Source of the DNA: Porticoccaceae bacterium
GTDB lineage: Bacteria; Pseudomonadota; Gammaproteobacteria; Pseudomonadales; Porticoccaceae
DNA: 64,000 bases
Assembly (NCBI GenBank): GCA_012960115.1
Contig: DUBX01000042.1
Coordinates: 147,364-211,363, forward strand
Direction of reading: 5' to 3'
Of the stretch, positions 45,283 to 54,997 are shown piece after piece; positions within the stretch are counted from its first letter, which is position 1; every line of letters starts with the position of its first letter. The position numbers and the translations under genes were made by a program. The notes beneath the pieces are model-generated. The model was not told the origin of the DNA, did no database searches, and worked only from the letters and a program-made list of their open reading frames with translations.

Positions 45283-46797
45283 ATGCCGCAGAAGTACGTT
45301 AAAAAAATTCTCGATGCTCGTATTTACGATTTGGCAATAGAAACGCCCGTAGACGCGGCACCTTTGCTTTCAAAGCGGCTAAATAACAAGGTGCTGTTGA
45401 AGCGCGAAGACTTGCAACCAGTGTTTTCATTCAAACTGCGTGGTGCTTACAATAAGTTACGACAATTATCTGAAGCGGAGAGAGTAGGCGGTGTGATCGC
45501 AGCGTCGGCAGGCAATCATGCCCAAGGGTTAGCCCTAGCGGCTCAGAAGATGGGTATCAATGCGATTATTGTTATGCCCAAAACAACGCCTCTCATTAAG
45601 GTGGATGCGGTACGTGGTTGGGGGGCAAAGGTTATTTTGTTTGGTGACAATTATAACGCGGCAGCAGATCATGCTAATCAGCGTGTTGCCGAGGAGGGGC
45701 TGACTTACATTCATCCGTTTGATGATCCTGACATTATTGCTGGGCAGGGTACCGTCGGTATGGAGATTTTGCGTCAGTTGCCTGGAGATTTGGACGTCAT
45801 TTTTGTAGCAGTTGGTGGTGGCGGCCTGTGTGCTGGGATAGCGGCCTATGTAAAATATGTCCGCCCGGGTGTAAAGGTGATTGCCGTAGAGTCTGATGAT
45901 GCGGCCTGTTTAGATGCGGCCATGAAAGCGGGGCGACCGGTAAAGTTAAAAGAAGTCGGCATCTTTGCTGATGGCACTGCGGTGGCAGAAGTTGGCACAG
46001 AAACCTTTCGAATTCTCAAGGATCTGGTTGATGAAGTGATCACGGTCACTACCGATGAAATTTGCGCTGCAATCAAAGATGTCTATAACGATACTCGCGC
46101 AATCTGTGAGCCCTCCGGCGCTATGGGTGCCGCGGGGCTAAAAAAATATGTAGAGCAAAGTGGCGTCCAAGGGCAGACATTAGTGGCAGTTCAGAGCGGG
46201 GCAAATATTGATTTTGATCGCCTGCGCTATATTTCTGAACGCACAGAAATTGGTGAGAAGCGTGAGGCCATATTGGCGGTTACCTTAGCAGAGCAACCAG
46301 GAAGTTTTGCTAACTTTTGCAAAGCAATCGGTAAACGCACTATATCTGAGTTCAATTACCGATACAGCGATTCCCGTCAGGCGCAAATTTATGCTGGTGT
46401 AAAGGTGTCTGATGATGGTGATCGACTTGGGCTAGTTAAAGAGCTTGTGGCGAAAGGCTATCCAGTTTCTGATATTACTGATAGTGAAATAGCGAAATCC
46501 CATATAAGACACATGGTTGGTGGCCACTCGCCACAGGTAGGCGAAGAGCAGGTATTTCAATTTGAGTTTCCGGAGCGTCCCAGCGCTTTGGCTGATTTTC
46601 TTATTAAGTTAGGTAGTCGTTTAAATATTTCAATGTTCCATTACCGCAACCACGGGTCGGCATTTGGTAAAGTACTCGTTGGATTTCAGGCATCTGAGGA
46701 AGACGGGCTCGAGGTCAAACGCTTTTTGGATGAGCTAGGTTATCGCTATGAAGACGAGACTCATAACGAGGCGTACAAGCTTTTTCTCGGTAGTTAA
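45283..46797 (+). CDS. ilvA: threonine ammonia-lyase, biosynthetic
   Basis: PLP enzyme deaminating threonine to 2-oxobutanoate, first step of isoleucine synthesis. 504 residues, close to E. coli IlvA (514). The PLP lysine is in SFKLRGAYNKL near 49-59; the phosphate loop GGGGLCAGIAAY is near 186; two ACT-like regulatory domains fill about 325-500, so isoleucine feedback is expected. Ends 25 bases before the converging pyk with no visible terminator. Confidence 0.96.
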   Translation: MPQKYVKKILDARIYDLAIETPVDAAPLLSKRLNNKVLLKREDLQPVFSFKLRGAYNKLRQLSEAERVGGVIAASAGNHAQGLALAAQKMGINAIIVMPKTTPLIKVDAVRGWGAKVILFGDNYNAAADHANQRVAEEGLTYIHPFDDPDIIAGQGTVGMEILRQLPGDLDVIFVAVGGGGLCAGIAAYVKYVRPGVKVIAVESDDAACLDAAMKAGRPVKLKEVGIFADGTAVAEVGTETFRILKDLVDEVITVTTDEICAAIKDVYNDTRAICEPSGAMGAAGLKKYVEQSGVQGQTLVAVQSGANIDFDRLRYISERTEIGEKREAILAVTLAEQPGSFANFCKAIGKRTISEFNYRYSDSRQAQIYAGVKVSDDGDRLGLVKELVAKGYPVSDITDSEIAKSHIRHMVGGHSPQVGEEQVFQFEFPERPSALADFLIKLGSRLNISMFHYRNHGSAFGKVLVGFQASEEDGLEVKRFLDELGYRYEDETHNEAYKLFLGS

Positions 46798-46822
46798 TGA
46801 AAGCTATCAAGATCATTTTAGG

Positions 46823-48232
46823 TCAAAGAAGGTCGGATATTTTACGTATTTGAATTGCCTCGAAACCTGACCCTGCCAATGCATCTGAAATAACCACGAC
46901 AGGATCATCTGCAGAAAAATCATTTCGTTGAAGCATTATCGTAGCCGCAGCCGCGAGGGTTTTTTCAGGATCTTCGCTAAATGCGATCTGATAGCTCAAG
47001 ACATTTCGATTTAACATCAATTGGCGCATTGTCAGACTATTGTCAGTAAATGCACAAATTATAGATTCCTGGGGATGGCAATTTGTCACACGATTGGCCA
47101 TTCGGCCTCGACGAGTGGGGACAATTATCGCTTTGGCGGCGATAGATTCAGCCAAAGTAACCGCTGCTTTTGCAATCTGCTGCTTATCGTTTTCGACAAT
47201 CAACTTATCTGTAAACATCAGACCCCGACTACTTTCAGTAGATCGAGCAATTCGATCGAGAATCTCAATGCACTTAACTGGATGCTTTCCTACCGTGGTT
47301 TCGCCTGACAGCATAATCGCATCGGCTTCTTCATAAACGGCGTTAGCTACATCGGTTACCTCGGCACGCGTTGGAATAGGGTTTTCGATCATCGACTCTA
47401 ACATATGGGTCGCCACGATAACCCGCTTACCCATCTCTGCGCAGGTGCGAATAATGCGCCGTTGAACGCGCGGTAATACCTCTAAGGGGATTTCAACGCC
47501 CAGATCACCTCGAGCTACCATGATACCGTCTGCAGCCTCGATAATTTCTACCATATTGGTGATGGCTTCTTGATCTTCTAGTTTAGCAATGACCTTAATT
47601 TCCTCAGACTTGTCGCCTAGTAGCTCTCGTAATTGGAGAATATCGGAAGCCTCTCTTACGAAGGAAAGGGCTATAAAATCGACGCCTTGCTCTGTACCAA
47701 ATTCAATATCACGCCGATCTTTTTCGGTAATGGCGGGTAAATTAACTCTTATCCCCGGCAGATTAACATGGCGCTTACTTTTCAATAGACCGCCATCAAT
47801 CACTTTAACCTGCATCACTCGATCTTGCTTTGCCAGAACCTCAAGATTGATCAGACCATTATCTACCGTGATGGTGTCGCCAATATTTACGTCAGTAATA
47901 AGGTCGTCATAGTTTATGTGGATGGAAGATTCTTCCACGTTTTCTGCTCCACGAGGAACAATAGAAATGGTGTCACCTTCATTGAGGTGCAAATCGTCAA
48001 CCATGTCTCCGGTGCGAATTTCAGGACCCTGAGTATCAAGCAAAATAGCAACTGGATGGTCTAGCCTTTTGTTGAGTGTCTGGATAGACTTTATAATTTT
48101 GGCGTGTGATGCATGGTCACCATGAGACATATTTAGCCGCGCTATATTCATTCCCGCTGAGGCCATCTTTTCTAACATTTCTATGGATTCAGTCGCTGGT
48201 CCAATAGTGCAAATTATTTTTGTTTTACGCAT
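46823..48232 (-). CDS. pyk: pyruvate kinase
   Basis: Converts phosphoenolpyruvate and ADP to pyruvate and ATP. 469 residues, PykF size: RKTKIICTIGPATESIEMLE at the N-terminus, LDTQGPEIRTG near 66, the catalytic KLEDQEAITN near 220, MVARGDLGVEIP near 241, and THMLESMIENPIPTRAEVTD near 278. The start overlaps the ygfA gene end by 19 bases, so it is likely read on the same transcript. Confidence 0.96.
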   Translation of the reverse strand: MRKTKIICTIGPATESIEMLEKMASAGMNIARLNMSHGDHASHAKIIKSIQTLNKRLDHPVAILLDTQGPEIRTGDMVDDLHLNEGDTISIVPRGAENVEESSIHINYDDLITDVNIGDTITVDNGLINLEVLAKQDRVMQVKVIDGGLLKSKRHVNLPGIRVNLPAITEKDRRDIEFGTEQGVDFIALSFVREASDILQLRELLGDKSEEIKVIAKLEDQEAITNMVEIIEAADGIMVARGDLGVEIPLEVLPRVQRRIIRTCAEMGKRVIVATHMLESMIENPIPTRAEVTDVANAVYEEADAIMLSGETTVGKHPVKCIEILDRIARSTESSRGLMFTDKLIVENDKQQIAKAAVTLAESIAAKAIIVPTRRGRMANRVTNCHPQESIICAFTDNSLTMRQLMLNRNVLSYQIAFSEDPEKTLAAAATIMLQRNDFSADDPVVVISDALAGSGFEAIQIRKISDLL

Positions 48233-48804
48233 ATGATCTCTTTTTCAGTGGCAATTAAATGTAGCGGTATATCCCACTGCTGCCGTATAAGATGGGGTAC
48301 TTCTTGAAGGCTATGAGCTAAACCTATCAGGGTTGGTTTTGGATATTCGGCTTCAGCCATAAACGCGAGGGAGCGATCATAAAATCCACCGCCCATGCCG
48401 ATGCGGGTTCCTTCTCGATCAAAGGCCACTAGTGGCATCAACAAGATATCAAGGTCTTTTGCCGATAACATCATTGCCTGCTCGACCACTGGCTCTAAAA
48501 TACCATAACGATTAGCTTTTAATTCCGTGTCAAGATCGTACTGAGCAAAGTAAAGGCAATGCGCGTTAAGGGGGTCTATAACCGGTAAAAAGCAGTAGCA
48601 ACCTGCAGTTCTAGCCATAGACACAAGCAACGAGGGGTCTATTTCACCATCGTTGGCTAGGTATACACCAACACGGCTATCTTGGATAAAGAACGATTCT
48701 TTATTGACTAGAAACGACATTTGCTGAGCGGCAAGTTGCTGCTGTTGCCCTGTCAACGAGCATCGTTTAACGCGTAGCTGGCCTCGAACTTCGCCACTGG
48801 TCAT
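48214..48804 (-). CDS. ygfA: 5-formyltetrahydrofolate cyclo-ligase
   Basis: Converts 5-formyl-THF to 5,10-methenyl-THF. From the ATG at 48804 (AGAGAG just upstream) it has 196 residues; an ATG at 48846 would run the gene into 6S RNA. MPLVAFDREGTRIGMGGGFYDRS carries the substrate and Mg-ATP residues. ssrS-ygfA is a classic gammaproteobacterial pair, here with the RNA ending about 20 bases before the start. In E. coli ygfA is tied to persistence. Confidence 0.94.
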   Translation of the reverse strand: MTSGEVRGQLRVKRCSLTGQQQQLAAQQMSFLVNKESFFIQDSRVGVYLANDGEIDPSLLVSMARTAGCYCFLPVIDPLNAHCLYFAQYDLDTELKANRYGILEPVVEQAMMLSAKDLDILLMPLVAFDREGTRIGMGGGFYDRSLAFMAEAEYPKPTLIGLAHSLQEVPHLIRQQWDIPLHLIATEKEIICVKQK

Positions 48805-48824
48805 TTTCTCTCTACCTGTAATGA

Positions 48825-48995
48825 AACCCCAGGATGCCGCTGCCAACGTGGCCTTGAACCGAAGAGTTCAAGTTGGCGACTCTAGCAACACATCAGGCTT
48901 TCCGACGCACGGAATTGCACAACAATGCTGACAAAAAGAAGCCGTATAATAATTATCGGCTCAGGGACTTCTTGGCTGGCAAACACCCCAGGAAA
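48825..48995 (-). ncRNA. ssrS: 6S RNA
   Basis: About 171 bases directly upstream of ygfA. On the minus strand it contains AAGTCCCTGAGCCGATAATT near the 5' side, nearly identical to the E. coli 6S central-bubble segment, and the matching CAACTTGAACTCTTCGGTTC on the 3' side (E. coli CACCTTGAACCAAGGGTTC). The ends pair: CCUGGGGUG (48992-48984) with CAUCCUGGG (48836-48828), nine pairs with wobbles, as in 6S closing stems. It binds housekeeping RNA polymerase in stationary phase. Ends are estimated to within a few bases. Confidence 0.9.
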
Positions 48996-49071
48996 AAGCA
49001 TTATAACAGAGCATCCGTTCAAAATAGCGGCAGTCATAGAGAATTTTAAGAAGTTTTTTGAAGTCGCTCGA

Positions 49072-49371
49072 TTAATTCGTCAAATCAGAGAGTACAGAGT
49101 TTAATTTTGAGTTCATCGAACTCAACACCCCAGAAGCCTCTGTATGTTTCTGAGCAGTATTCTCGGTTCGAATTAAGTCATGGGCTAGATTAAGTGCAGC
49201 CATGACAGCGATACGTTCGAGACCAATAATGTGAGAGCCTTTTCGTATCTCTTCCATTTTTTCATTTAACATTTCTGCAGAATACTCCAGTGCTTCGCGT
49301 TCTTCAGGAGCACAATTAACCTGATATTCTTTATCTAGAATACGAATTTCTAATGAAATGTTTGCCATCAT
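49072..49371 (-). CDS. zapA: cell division protein ZapA
   Basis: Bundles FtsZ filaments at the division site. 99 residues, N-terminal globular part (ISLEIRILDKEYQVNCAPEE) and C-terminal coiled coil with DLIRTENTAQK. Start overlaps the following TIGR02449 gene end by 4 bases. zapA is just upstream of ssrS in E. coli as well. A double ATG leaves the start uncertain by one codon. Confidence 0.94.
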   Translation of the reverse strand: MMANISLEIRILDKEYQVNCAPEEREALEYSAEMLNEKMEEIRKGSHIIGLERIAVMAALNLAHDLIRTENTAQKHTEASGVLSSMNSKLNSVLSDLTN

Positions 49372-49571
49372 TGTTCTGCACTTAAGGCTTGTAATCGGTT
49401 AATCATAGTTTCAACTTTGTGCTTTGCCATCTCATTTTTCTTCATAAGTTGGCTGCGCTCCCCAAGTAAATCAACTTCGCGATTGCGCAATGCCTGATTG
49501 TCTCGCTTGAGTTGCTGGCAGATCTCGATTAAGCGGTCCAGGTTTTGTTCAAAATTATCATTATCGGTCAT
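49368..49571 (-). CDS. TIGR02449 family coiled-coil protein
   Basis: 67 residues, coiled coil throughout (LDRLIEICQQLKRDNQALRN onward), ZapB-like in size. Known as a short gene before zapA in Pseudomonas; likely to work with ZapA at the division ring, but not shown. ATG start; divergent from ygfB across 161 bases. Confidence 0.85.
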   Translation of the reverse strand: MTDNDNFEQNLDRLIEICQQLKRDNQALRNREVDLLGERSQLMKKNEMAKHKVETMINRLQALSAEQ

Positions 49572-49732
49572 GGCTAAAAACGTACCGCTACAAAGAAGGA
49601 AGAGTAAAACCGTATAACTATAGGCATTGTAGCGGGGATGGTCAATTACAAGATGATGAGATTACGCGAAACACAGATGCGCCCTTATACTAAGAATGTT
49701 AGAATGCAATGCTAAACTAGAGGGGTACTGAT

Positions 49733-50278
49733 GTGACGTTTGAAGAACTTGAAGACTTGTTTTATGCCGTCAAGATTACGGCGAGTCCTTCTGCTTTCCA
49801 TGGCTTTCTCTGTGGTCGCTTGACTTGTGGGGCTGTGGGTATTGAAGATTTAATTGAGACGTCATCCGATTGGCTTACGCTTTCCGAAGAGCAAAGTGAA
49901 GCAGCCCAACCATCTTTGCGTGATTTTTTTGAATCATCGTTAAGTAATCTAGAGGATGTATCTTTTCTCTTCCAACCCTTATTACCAGAGGATGAGTTAC
50001 CCTTGGGAGAGCGGTTGAGTGCTGTTGGGGAATGGGCTAGCAATTATATCTCTGGACTTGCTGAAGGTATGGAGAGTAATTTTGAAGTTTCAGGCGAAGG
50101 TAAAGAAGCCTTAGATGACCTTGCTGCCATTGGGCAGGTTTCGCTGGATTTTGAGACTGAAGATGAAGGTGAGCGTGACTACACTGAATTAGTTGAATAT
50201 ATCCGAATTGCGGTGCAGGTTATTTTCACGGATTTGCATCCTGAACTAAATGCAGATCTTGAACCAACTATCCATTAA
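49733..50278 (+). CDS. ygfB: UPF0149 family protein YgfB
   Basis: 181 residues, all-alpha acidic protein. FHGFLCGRLTCG near 22-33 and LPLGERLSAVGEWASNYISG near 88-107 are family signatures. GTG start with AGGGG seven bases upstream. ygfB-pepP-ubiH-ubiI is the order in E. coli, kept here. In Pseudomonas aeruginosa YgfB affects beta-lactam resistance through AlpA; no sign of that system here. Confidence 0.93.
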   Translation: MTFEELEDLFYAVKITASPSAFHGFLCGRLTCGAVGIEDLIETSSDWLTLSEEQSEAAQPSLRDFFESSLSNLEDVSFLFQPLLPEDELPLGERLSAVGEWASNYISGLAEGMESNFEVSGEGKEALDDLAAIGQVSLDFETEDEGERDYTELVEYIRIAVQVIFTDLHPELNADLEPTIH

Positions 50279-50313
50279 AATCGTAAAATATAAAAGCACC
50301 ACATGGAGTCTAT

Positions 50314-51627
50314 ATGATGATCGCCAATAAAGAATACGCAGCTCGAAGAAAAGAATTAATGTCGCTAATGCAGGGCAATAGCATCGCGATCATAGCGTCC
50401 GCGCCTGAAAAAATACGCTCGAGAGATACCCACTACTCGTATAAGCAGAACGTAACATTGTCTTATCTCTCCGGGTTTCCTGAACCAGAGTCTGTTATGG
50501 CATTAATTCCTGGGCGTGAGCAGGGTGAGGTAGTTATTTTTTGCCGTGACAAAGACCCGCTACGAGAAATCTGGGATGGTTATCGAGAGGGTCCGGGTGG
50601 TGCAGTTGCAAATTTTGGTGCTGATGACGCGTTTCCCATTAGTGACATTGATGACATATTGCCTGGCCTGCTAGAGGGGAAGGACCGAGTTTATTACGCC
50701 ATTGGCAAGGATCCAGATTTTGATGCGCATCTCACGGCCTGGATCAACGATGTCCGCAGCCAAAGGGGCAGCGGGGCATTGCCACCCGGTGAATTTGTTG
50801 ACCTAGACCATTTTGTTAACGAGATGAGACTAATAAAGACCGCTCCAGAAATTAAAGTTATGCGCAAGGCGGGGGAGATCTCTGCTCGCGCCCATTGTCG
50901 TGCAATGGAAATAAGCCGTCCGGGTTTATTTGAGTATCAATTGCAGGCGGAGATAGAGCACGAATTTATGGCTTCTGGTGCTAGGGCACCTGCCTACAGC
51001 AGTATTGTCGGCGGTGGGAAAAATGGCTGCGTACTGCACTATATTGAAAACAGAGACAAGTTAGAAGATGGGGATTTAGTACTGATCGATGCAGGCTGTG
51101 AATTTGAAGATTATGCGGCGGACATTACCCGTACTTTTCCTGTTAATGGCAAGTTTAGCGAAGCACAAGCGGCTATTTATGACATCGTTTTACAGGCACA
51201 GGCAGATGCAATTAAAGTTATTGGCCCTGGTATTGAGTACAACAAAGCTAATGAAGCAACCATTCGAACTATTACTCAAGGTCTTGTAGATCTTGAAATT
51301 CTAGAAGGTGATGTGGATGAATTGATTGCTGAGGAAGCTCATCGCGAATTCTATATGCATGGAGCGGGCCATTGGCTGGGTATGGATGTTCATGATGTTG
51401 GGGATTATAAGATCGACAATAAGTGGCGCGTTCATGAACCAGGTATGGTGGTTACTATAGAACCGGGTATTTATATCGCTCCGGACAACACTAATGTGGA
51501 CGAAAAGTGGCGCGGCATCGCAGTGCGTATTGAGGATGATGTGGTTGTGACGAAGATCGGCAATGAGGTCATTACCTCTGGTGTACCAAAAGCCCGAGAT
51601 CAGATTGAAGCCTTAATGGCAACGTAA
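50314..51627 (+). CDS. pepP: Xaa-Pro aminopeptidase P
   Basis: Dinuclear-metal 'pita-bread' peptidase cleaving N-terminal residues before proline. 437 residues. The catalytic domain (about 175-430) shows metal ligands in LIDAGCEFEDYAADITRTFP, HGAGHWLGMDVHDVGDY, TIEPGIYI and VRIEDDVVVT, complete for the family. Ten bases before ubiH. Confidence 0.97.
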   Translation: MMIANKEYAARRKELMSLMQGNSIAIIASAPEKIRSRDTHYSYKQNVTLSYLSGFPEPESVMALIPGREQGEVVIFCRDKDPLREIWDGYREGPGGAVANFGADDAFPISDIDDILPGLLEGKDRVYYAIGKDPDFDAHLTAWINDVRSQRGSGALPPGEFVDLDHFVNEMRLIKTAPEIKVMRKAGEISARAHCRAMEISRPGLFEYQLQAEIEHEFMASGARAPAYSSIVGGGKNGCVLHYIENRDKLEDGDLVLIDAGCEFEDYAADITRTFPVNGKFSEAQAAIYDIVLQAQADAIKVIGPGIEYNKANEATIRTITQGLVDLEILEGDVDELIAEEAHREFYMHGAGHWLGMDVHDVGDYKIDNKWRVHEPGMVVTIEPGIYIAPDNTNVDEKWRGIAVRIEDDVVVTKIGNEVITSGVPKARDQIEALMAT

Positions 51628-51637
51628 TGAGTAGCTG

Positions 51638-52924
51638 ATGGCGCAGGAAAATATCGAAAAATTAGAGCGGCCAGATGCCCACTTCGATGTGGCCATTGTC
51701 GGTGGAGGGATGGTTGGGATTAGCTTGGCATTGTTACTAGCTGAGCAACAGGGATTGAAAATTTTACTAATTGAATCTCAATCGATGGCCGTACAGTCAG
51801 CAACGCAACCTATTTACAGCCCCAGCTTTGATGCGCGTTCGACAGCGCTGTCGTGGGCTAGTCGTAAAATTTATCAATCAGTTGGCCTATGGGATAGGCT
51901 TCAATTACACCTGTCAGACATAACTCAAATTCATGTTAGCGATCGTGGCCATGGGGGGTTGACTCGCATGACTGCCGATGATGCCGATGTCGAGGCCCTT
52001 GGTTATGTGGTTGAAAACCGATGGTTGGGCTCAGTGCTCCTTGAACACCTTAATCAATCTAAGGTTGAGGTTCATATGAACTCAGAGGTTGCAGAGTTCA
52101 AACCTTTGTCGTCGGGCATGCAGATGCACCTAAAGCGGGGTGACTCCTCTAATAGTGAATTAGAAAACCACTTAGTGGAGGCTAGTTTAGTGGTAATTGC
52201 TGATGGAGCAGAGTCTCAGACTGCCCAGAAACTGGGTATTTATAGTGACACGACGTCCTATAATCAAACCGCTATTATTGCCAATGTAGAGCTTGGAAAA
52301 TCACATAATGGCATCGCCTATGAGCGATTTACCGATCAGGGTCCTATGGCGCTGTTGCCGCTTTCTGACTATGACGGCCAGCATCGTAGTGCGCTGGTAT
52401 GGGCACGACCCACTGAGATTGCAGAGCAGTTGATGGCTTCAAATGATGCCGATTTTCTTCACAGTTTGCAGAAACAATTTGGTTATCGACTTGGGCGGTT
52501 TAAAAATATAGGGGAGCGTGGCTCCTATCCTTTGGCGTTGGGCATAGCGAACGAACAGGTACGGCGAAACGTTTTACTTATGGGGAATTCAGCTCATAGT
52601 CTTCATCCGGTTGCTGGTCAAGGTTTTAACTTATCTCTCCGTGATGCAGCTGCTCTAGCCTCAATAGTTCAGCGGGCGCGAGAAGATAGCCGACCTATTG
52701 GCTCGTTAGAGGTATTAGAGGAATATTATCAAGAACAGTTGAGTGATCAGCGCAATACTTTAATGTTTAGCGATAGCTTGACGAAATCGTTTGGCCGCTC
52801 ATCATCACTTGCCGCTTTAGGGCGAAACGCGGGTTTGCTCACTCTGGATTTAATACCAGGGCTACGGCAGCGTTTCGCTAGGTTTGGGATGGGTATGTCG
52901 AACACTGAGGCTAAACATGGCTGA
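51638..52924 (+). CDS. ubiH: 2-octaprenyl-6-methoxyphenol hydroxylase UbiH
   Basis: FAD monooxygenase of ubiquinone synthesis (C1 hydroxylation). 428 residues: FAD motif VAIVGGGMVGISLALLLAE near 19-37 and LLMGNSAHSLHPVAGQGFNL near 308-327. The Asn (GN instead of GD) is typical for UbiH, as in E. coli. Overlaps ubiI by 8 bases. Confidence 0.94.
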   Translation: MAQENIEKLERPDAHFDVAIVGGGMVGISLALLLAEQQGLKILLIESQSMAVQSATQPIYSPSFDARSTALSWASRKIYQSVGLWDRLQLHLSDITQIHVSDRGHGGLTRMTADDADVEALGYVVENRWLGSVLLEHLNQSKVEVHMNSEVAEFKPLSSGMQMHLKRGDSSNSELENHLVEASLVVIADGAESQTAQKLGIYSDTTSYNQTAIIANVELGKSHNGIAYERFTDQGPMALLPLSDYDGQHRSALVWARPTEIAEQLMASNDADFLHSLQKQFGYRLGRFKNIGERGSYPLALGIANEQVRRNVLLMGNSAHSLHPVAGQGFNLSLRDAAALASIVQRAREDSRPIGSLEVLEEYYQEQLSDQRNTLMFSDSLTKSFGRSSSLAALGRNAGLLTLDLIPGLRQRFARFGMGMSNTEAKHG

Positions 52925-54137
52925 CTTAGGCGGAGAGCCTTACGACATCATTATTGTTGGTGCGGGTATGGTTGGTGCCAGTGCAGCCTGCTTGTTGGCT
53001 CAGGTACGATGTACTAGGCAAGACAAGCCGTTAAAAATTGCTTTGATAGAGTCCGTTGCTGCCAGCTCTTTTGATAATCAAACATTTGATCCTCGCGTAG
53101 CGGCGGTCACTGAGAAATCTCGTCAGCTACTAGAGTCATGCGGAGTCTGGCACAGTATAGAAAAATTGCGCGCTAGTCCTTACTTGGCAATGCAGGTTTG
53201 GGACTCAGAGAGCACGGGTAAAATAGGCTTTGATTGCCACGCTATACACCAGCCTAATCTCGGTCATATCGTTGAAAATTCAGTGATTATCCAAGCACTA
53301 CTCACCGAGATAGAGGCATTGGATAATATTGATCTTATTTGCCCAGCGACTATTTGTGATTATCAAGATGAAGGCGACAGCATTAGTGTTCAGCTTGATG
53401 ATGACCGTTGGTTGAGTGCAGCATTGCTGATAGGAGCCGATGGCGCCAATTCAAAAGTTCGACAGCATTCTAAAGTTGAAACTAAAGAGTGGAGTTATCA
53501 TCAAGAGGCGATAGTCGCTACCATTGAAACTCAACATTCTAACCAACAGACAGCCTGGCAATGCTTCACGCCGAAGGGCCCTTTAGCGTTATTGCCTTTA
53601 AACAATAATGGTGATTTGTGCCGAAGTTCTATTGTGTGGTCTCAGGAATCAGAAACGGCCAAGTCACTTATGAGTCTTACTGACGAGCAATTTTGTGCTG
53701 AGCTTTCTAGAGCTAGTGAGTATTGTTTAGGTGATGTTGTGTCGATAGATAAACGGTTTAGCTTCCCTCTTACACAACGTCATGCCATTGATTATGTAAT
53801 GCCGAGGATTGCTCTGGTAGGTGATGCGGCGCATTCCATACATCCGCTAGCGGGTCAGGGCGTTAACATGGGATTTGCAGATATAGAGGTTTTAGTGGAA
53901 GAGCTTGTCAGGGCTCGTAGCCGAGGGAATGATATTGGTGATAAGCTTATTTTGACTCGCTATCAGCGCCGACGAAAGCCCTATAATCTAGCAGCGATGG
54001 CACTCATGGAGGCGTGTAACCGATTATTTATTGCAGACCAATTGCCACTGAGATTTCTGCGAAGTCTTGGCATGTCGACGCTAAACAAGTCCAGTGTTGT
54101 TAAAAACGAACTAATTAAGCTAGCCATGGGCCTTTAA
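52917..54137 (+). CDS. ubiI: 2-octaprenylphenol hydroxylase UbiI
   Basis: FAD monooxygenase, C5 hydroxylation of ubiquinone synthesis. The ATG at 52917 gives MADLGGEPYDIIIVGAGMVG, 406 residues; another at 52884 lies inside ubiH. The second FAD motif is ALVGDAAHSIHPLAGQGVNM with canonical GD. UbiI and the more general UbiL/UbiM are hard to tell apart by eye; synteny with pepP-ubiH supports UbiI. With UbiD, UbiH and Coq7 also in this window, four ubiquinone steps are here. Confidence 0.9.
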   Translation: MADLGGEPYDIIIVGAGMVGASAACLLAQVRCTRQDKPLKIALIESVAASSFDNQTFDPRVAAVTEKSRQLLESCGVWHSIEKLRASPYLAMQVWDSESTGKIGFDCHAIHQPNLGHIVENSVIIQALLTEIEALDNIDLICPATICDYQDEGDSISVQLDDDRWLSAALLIGADGANSKVRQHSKVETKEWSYHQEAIVATIETQHSNQQTAWQCFTPKGPLALLPLNNNGDLCRSSIVWSQESETAKSLMSLTDEQFCAELSRASEYCLGDVVSIDKRFSFPLTQRHAIDYVMPRIALVGDAAHSIHPLAGQGVNMGFADIEVLVEELVRARSRGNDIGDKLILTRYQRRRKPYNLAAMALMEACNRLFIADQLPLRFLRSLGMSTLNKSSVVKNELIKLAMGL

Positions 54138-54139
54138 AT

Positions 54140-54997
54140 TTATGATTCTTCTTTGTCATCTGCCAGTCGCTCTTGGCGCTTTTGCTCTTCGAACAGCACG
54201 GCTTTAATTTCTTCAAGCACCCCGTCCACGTCTGAAAGCTGAGTAGCTTCGGCGAAATTACCATTTAGTTCAATGTCAGGTTTTAGCTTCCCATCTTCGT
54301 ACAGAGCCCAAATTTCTTTAGCGTATTGGGAGCCCAATAATTCTGGTGCAAACTGGCCGTAGTATTGAGTCATATTGTTCACATCTCGTTCTAGCATAGA
54401 CTCGGCATGATTGTTTGCTGATGCGTCGACAGCCTGAGGGAGATCGATAATCACTGGCCCGTAATTATCTACTAAGACATTAAATTCAGACAGGTCGCCG
54501 TGTACGATGCCCGCGCACAGCATTAAGACAACGTAATGCATAACTAAGGCGTGGTCTTCCAGCGCTTGCTCAGCACTCATTGATACATCGCCTAACCGCG
54601 GAGCCACTCCACCTGTTTCATCGGTGACCAGCTCCATCAGTAAAACACCATCAAAGCAGCCATAAGGCTTAGGCACTCGAACACCCGCATTGGCGAGCAG
54701 ATAGAGAGCATCTACTTCGGCATTTTGCCAGGTTTCTTCTTGCTGTTTGCGTCCGTACTTTGAGCCCTTTTCCATAGCTCGCGCCCGACGACTATTTCTA
54801 ACTTTACGCCCTTCTTGATATTGCGTTGCCTTTTTGAAGCTACGTTTCATCGCTTCTTTGTAGACTTTTGCGCAGCGTATTTCCGCACCGCACCGCACCG
54901 TATAAACGGTGGCTTCTTTTCCGCTCATTAGCTGACCAATGACCTCATCGATCAAGCCATCCTCAATGAGTGGTCGTAATCGTTTTGGGGTTTTCAT
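54140..54997 (-). CDS. RIO1-family serine/threonine kinase
   Basis: Atypical kinase of 285 residues. ATP-binding GKEATVYTV near 26-34 and CAKVYK with the ATP lysine; catalytic loop GIVHGDLSEFNVLV near 163-176 and metal-binding PVIIDLPQAVD near 181-191 are intact. In archaea and eukaryotes RIO kinases act in ribosome maturation; bacterial roles are poorly known. It overlaps by 4 bases the rRNA methyltransferase gene, followed by a pseudouridine synthase, a setting that fits ribosome work. Converges on ubiI with two bases between them. Confidence 0.92.
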   Translation of the reverse strand: MKTPKRLRPLIEDGLIDEVIGQLMSGKEATVYTVRCGAEIRCAKVYKEAMKRSFKKATQYQEGRKVRNSRRARAMEKGSKYGRKQQEETWQNAEVDALYLLANAGVRVPKPYGCFDGVLLMELVTDETGGVAPRLGDVSMSAEQALEDHALVMHYVVLMLCAGIVHGDLSEFNVLVDNYGPVIIDLPQAVDASANNHAESMLERDVNNMTQYYGQFAPELLGSQYAKEIWALYEDGKLKPDIELNGNFAEATQLSDVDGVLEEIKAVLFEEQKRQERLADDKEES

